A DNA stretch of 64,000 nucleotides, taken from the NCBI GenBank assembly GCA_019414045.1, contig DXMW01000001.1, positions 1 through 64,000 on the forward strand, in the 5' to 3' direction. Every line of letters begins with the position of its first letter. The first letter of the stretch is position 1. This stretch comes from Collinsella sp. (GTDB lineage Bacteria; Actinomycetota; Coriobacteriia; Coriobacteriales; Coriobacteriaceae). Below the pieces are notes generated by a model that did not search any database, was not told the DNA's origin, and was given only the letters and a program-made list of their open reading frames with translations. This document shows, piece by piece, positions 59,676-64,000 of the stretch. Position numbers and translations under genes: made by a program.

Positions 59676-60641
59676 ATGGCTGATAAGAACCCTTTGACTC
59701 CGGAAGAAGTGACGGAGTTATTCTCCGAAATCGATGCATCCGGCGTCTTGGATCCTACGCTCGCCAAAAAGCGCACCGAGCGCATGCGCGAGAAAGAGGC
59801 CGCCGTCAAGCGCGGCGACAAGGCGACGCTGGCGCGGCTGCGCAGCGAGGATCGCGCGAGCCAGGCAAAACATATCGACCCGCTGTCCGAGGACGACCCT
59901 TCGGGCTCGCAGGTGAGCCATACCATTACGAAGACCGCCATGGCCGTGGTTATCGGCATTTTGGTGCTGATTGTGGGCATGCAGATTGGCTACGGCGTGA
60001 TGCGACGTCTGAATACCGCGAACCTTTCCGAAAGTGTTTCGGTGGATACCGTTTCGACCGCGCTCAAGGGTGGACTTGAATGGGGCAATGGCTTTACGCA
60101 GTTCCCGCTCGATTTTACCGTCGACGAGGCAGATGAGCGCACGGGCACGGTTGAGGTGACGGTGCTGGACACGTCTTCTGCCAATGAACTCGAGCTGCTG
60201 TCCAACGGTCAGATTCAGGCGGCGGCGCTCGCAACCAACGCCCTGCTCAACGACAAGATCGACCGTGTGGTGTATAACGTTCACGCCTATATCGACGAGG
60301 ACAGCAGGATCCAGCATGATTCCTTCTTTGGCATGTTTCCTGCTCAGGGGCACCAAAGCGCCATCCTGACGTTCGTTTGGACCAAGAGCTCGTCCAACGC
60401 CACGAGTATCGACTGGAAGATGCGCATCGTAAGCATGGACGACACCATTGCCGAGCGCATTCAAAAACAGGTCAACTCGGTTTCATCGCTGATCGAGGAC
60501 CCGGTGGTGAGCCAGACCAAGATCACGGAGGAGCAGGCCGAGCGCGATCTTGAGCATCGTCTGCACGGTCGAGAGATCTTCCGCGGCGGAAAGCCCGATC
60601 GCACGCCGTCCGAGCTGCTGGAGCAGGACAAGCAAAAGTAG
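59676..60641 (+). CDS. Hypothetical membrane-anchored protein
   Basis: The 321-residue protein has a Lys/Glu-rich cytoplasmic region (1-80) and one transmembrane helix (about 84-108). An extracytoplasmic domain of about 190 residues with mixed strand pattern follows. The C-terminus is again charged. No family is recognised. It lies 19 bases after the ABC exporter gene and is probably cotranscribed with it, so it may be an accessory. Confidence 0.7.
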   Translation: MADKNPLTPEEVTELFSEIDASGVLDPTLAKKRTERMREKEAAVKRGDKATLARLRSEDRASQAKHIDPLSEDDPSGSQVSHTITKTAMAVVIGILVLIVGMQIGYGVMRRLNTANLSESVSVDTVSTALKGGLEWGNGFTQFPLDFTVDEADERTGTVEVTVLDTSSANELELLSNGQIQAAALATNALLNDKIDRVVYNVHAYIDEDSRIQHDSFFGMFPAQGHQSAILTFVWTKSSSNATSIDWKMRIVSMDDTIAERIQKQVNSVSSLIEDPVVSQTKITEEQAERDLEHRLHGREIFRGGKPDRTPSELLEQDKQK

Positions 60642-60664
60642 TCCGCAGCCACATAGAACGATGC

Positions 60665-60703
60665 CATCCCGCGTGAGCCGCAAGCCCACGCGGGATGATT
60701 TTT
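60665..60703 (+). terminator. Terminator after the membrane-anchored protein gene
   Basis: CATCCCGCGTG pairs with CACGCGGGATG over eleven bases, followed by A and five T residues. The T-run merges into the left arm of inverted repeat E5. Confidence 0.85.
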
Positions 60704-60801
60704 CTGGGACGGGGATTAAAAAATCATTCTGTCATGTATGCAGTTGGCGACAAAGCCCTGCTCTCAGAATAATTTTTTAATCCCCGTCCCAGAAAAATCA
60801 T
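60695..60801. repeat. Long inverted repeat E5 between terminator and carA
   Basis: Arms 60695-60731 and 60765-60801 are 37 bases long and match at 36 positions; each contains CTGGGACGGGG or its complement. A 33-base loop separates them. It has no credible ORF and starts in the upstream terminator T-run. Confidence 0.9.
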
Positions 60802-60901
60802 TATGCACAGGAAGTCATAATTATCATTTTGTAAACAATTCTATGTAATTAATGCCATGGGCGATGCTTGCGGTTAGAATACCGCGAGGCCTAACTACAC
60901 A

Positions 60902-60934
60902 CCTTTAAGCCGGTCCTGTGAGACCGGGAAGGAG
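60902..60934 (+). promoter_or_regulatory. Candidate PyrR-binding leader hairpin of carA
   Basis: CCGGTC (60910-60915) pairs with GACCGG (60922-60927) around CTGTGA, with CCTT (60902-60905) able to pair with AAGG (60929-60932). The motif CCTTTAA-stem-TGTGAG-stem-AAGG resembles known PyrR-binding RNA, and the outer pairing would hide the carA ribosome binding site. Uracil-dependent translational repression is therefore likely. The motif is recognised from memory and was not tested against a model. Confidence 0.75.
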
Positions 60935-60938
60935 AACT

Positions 60939-62378
60939 ATGGCGAACAACCATATTGCGGGCGCTGCCGCCCGCACCGTCGCGCCCAGCGAGCTGTGCCA
61001 GCGTATGCTGGCTAAAACCAGCAAGGGCACCTGCGGTCCCTGCATCCTGTATCTTGAGGATGGGACCATTTTTTATGGCCGTGCATGCGGTGCCGAGGGT
61101 ACCGCAACCGGCGAGGTCTGCTTTAACACGTCGCTCGAGGGCTACTTTGAGGTCATGACCGACCCGAGCTATGCCGGCCAAATCGTAACCATGACCTATC
61201 CGCAGATCGGCAACTACGGCATTGACGAGACCGATGTCCAGTCGGCCTTCCCCGGCGATACCGCTCGCCCCGCGAGCGCTCCCGCCATGCGCGGCATGGT
61301 CGTCCACGACATGTGCGCCACGCCTTCTAACTGGCGCTCGACCGTCAGCGTGCCGGAGTACCTGCGTGCACACGGCATCGTCGCTATCGAGGGCGTCGAC
61401 ACCCGCGCTCTCGTGCGCCACCTGCGCGACAACGGTTCCAAGATGGGCATAATCTCGACGGAGATCTTCGACGTCGACGTGCTTGCTGAGCGCCTGTCCG
61501 CCGCGCCCACGCTGGTCGGCGAGAACCTGGTCAAGACCGTGAGCTGCCCTGAGCCCCACGCTTTTGCCGCGAGCGACCTGCCCACTACGCATGACTTTGC
61601 GCTTGCCCCTGCCGCTCCTGCCCGCCACAAAGTGGTTGCCTACGACTGCGGCGTGAAGCGCGGCATTCTGGAGGGCCTGGTCCGTGCCGGCTGCGACCTG
61701 ACCGTCGTGCCGTGGGATACGCCCGCCCAGCAGGTGCTCGATATGAATCCCGATGGCGTCTTTTTGTCCAATGGCCCCGGCGACCCCGATGCCGTGGTGG
61801 AGACCTATGAGCAGGTGCAGCAGCTAATCGGCAAGGTGCCGGTTTTTGGCATCTGCCTTGGTCACCAGATGATCAGCTTGGCGTGCGGCGCCCAGATGGA
61901 AAAGCTCAAATTCGGTCACCGTGGCGGTAACCAGCCGGTTATGAATCTGGTGAGCCGTCGCGTGGAGATCACCGCGCAAAACCACGGCTTTGGCCTGCTG
62001 TTCCCCAGTCTGGGCAAACTGATTCCGGAGCTTTCCGGCGGCGAAACCGAGCATGCGGCCGGCGGCGACCTGCGCGCCTGGGTGCGTCGCGGCATCGCGC
62101 CGGTCGTGATGAACGAGCGCTTTGGTCGCATTCGCCTGACACATGTGAACCTCAACGACGGCACCGCCGAGGGCATCCAGCTGCTCGACGCCCCGTGTTT
62201 CTCGGTCCAGTACCACCCCGAGGCTTCGCCTGGCCCCACCGATGCCCACTATCTCTTTACCGCCTTTACGCGACTCATGGACGGCGAGGAGAACTACCTG
62301 GACATCGACACCGCGAAGGACCGCCTCGCCGGCTGGAATTTCGCCGAGTCCGAGAACGCTGCGACCGAGGAGAACTAA
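60939..62378 (+). CDS. carA: Carbamoyl phosphate synthase small subunit
   Basis: This glutamine amidotransferase supplies ammonia to CarB for pyrimidine and arginine synthesis. The class I triad is visible: Cys in GICLGHQM, and His-Glu in QYHPEASPGP. The N-terminal domain has an extension of about 30 residues. About 40 extra residues lie between QNHGF and LTHVNLNDG compared with E. coli CarA, giving 479 residues. The ATG at 60939 follows GGAG. It overlaps a PyrR-type leader and is followed directly by carB. Confidence 0.95.
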   Translation: MANNHIAGAAARTVAPSELCQRMLAKTSKGTCGPCILYLEDGTIFYGRACGAEGTATGEVCFNTSLEGYFEVMTDPSYAGQIVTMTYPQIGNYGIDETDVQSAFPGDTARPASAPAMRGMVVHDMCATPSNWRSTVSVPEYLRAHGIVAIEGVDTRALVRHLRDNGSKMGIISTEIFDVDVLAERLSAAPTLVGENLVKTVSCPEPHAFAASDLPTTHDFALAPAAPARHKVVAYDCGVKRGILEGLVRAGCDLTVVPWDTPAQQVLDMNPDGVFLSNGPGDPDAVVETYEQVQQLIGKVPVFGICLGHQMISLACGAQMEKLKFGHRGGNQPVMNLVSRRVEITAQNHGFGLLFPSLGKLIPELSGGETEHAAGGDLRAWVRRGIAPVVMNERFGRIRLTHVNLNDGTAEGIQLLDAPCFSVQYHPEASPGPTDAHYLFTAFTRLMDGEENYLDIDTAKDRLAGWNFAESENAATEEN

Positions 62379-62379
62379 C

Positions 62380-64000
<1,621 letters not shown>

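Noticed and set aside
57566..59980. 804-codon frame opposite the ABC exporter
   Set aside because: The frame crosses several real genes and their gaps and has no recognisable fold.

Overview
The window is GC-rich chromosomal DNA from a high-GC Gram-positive bacterium, most probably a Coriobacteriia member close to Collinsella. This is inferred from gene content, the Actinobacteria-type rpsF-ssb-rpsR-rplI-dnaB order, and proteins such as a Tat lipoprotein, an LPxTG thioester adhesin and a PafBC-like WYL pair. No rRNA gene is present, so the assignment rests on protein impression only.

The window spans the replication origin. From about 32.1 kb leftwards most genes lie on the minus strand (rpmH-rnpA-yidD-yidC-jag-rsmG-parA-parB, then ddl, dinG, purB, purC). 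From about 32.4 kb rightwards most lie on the plus strand (GHKL ATPase-dnaA-dnaN-recF-DUF721-gyrB-gyrA, then tRNAs, typA, rpsF-ssb-rpsR-rplI-dnaB, purA, purD, an ABC exporter, carA-carB). Two noncoding regions, 32.07-32.41 kb and 35.51-35.74 kb, hold DnaA-box-like repeats, and the second also has an AT-rich stretch. Three perfect parS sites lie between parA and rsmG.

Region by region: 0-12 kb holds a TraX-like membrane protein, tRNA-Lys, an M29 aminopeptidase, purC, a two-component system, a Tat lipoprotein, a diguanylate cyclase coupled to a solute-binding protein, and purB. 12-27 kb holds tRNA-Gly, a sortase-anchored thioester adhesin, an M28-like membrane protein with a huge acidic insertion, a WYL regulator pair, an exonuclease-helicase (DinG), ddl and rlmN. 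27-44 kb is the origin core. 44-50 kb holds a tRNA-Ile/Ala/Ile cluster, a bifunctional-nuclease family gene, typA, a bactofilin-like membrane protein, a TRIC-family channel and two tRNA-Ser genes. 50-64 kb holds ribosomal protein, replication, purine and pyrimidine genes.

Two classes of noncoding structure are not explained by ordinary annotation. First, three cassettes of short hairpins sit just beyond tRNA terminators (tRNA-Lys, tRNA-Gly, tRNA-Ser); each carries pieces of its neighbouring tRNA, ends in an inverted T-arm and shares core motifs. Second, several intergenic long inverted repeats (57 to 185 bp overall, arms 19 to 37 bp) have unrelated sequences; two start at the U-tract of an upstream terminator. 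A GHKL-ATPase/winged-helix protein placed directly before dnaA, together with divergent DnaA boxes and a divergent DnaA recognition motif, suggests an unusual initiation system.
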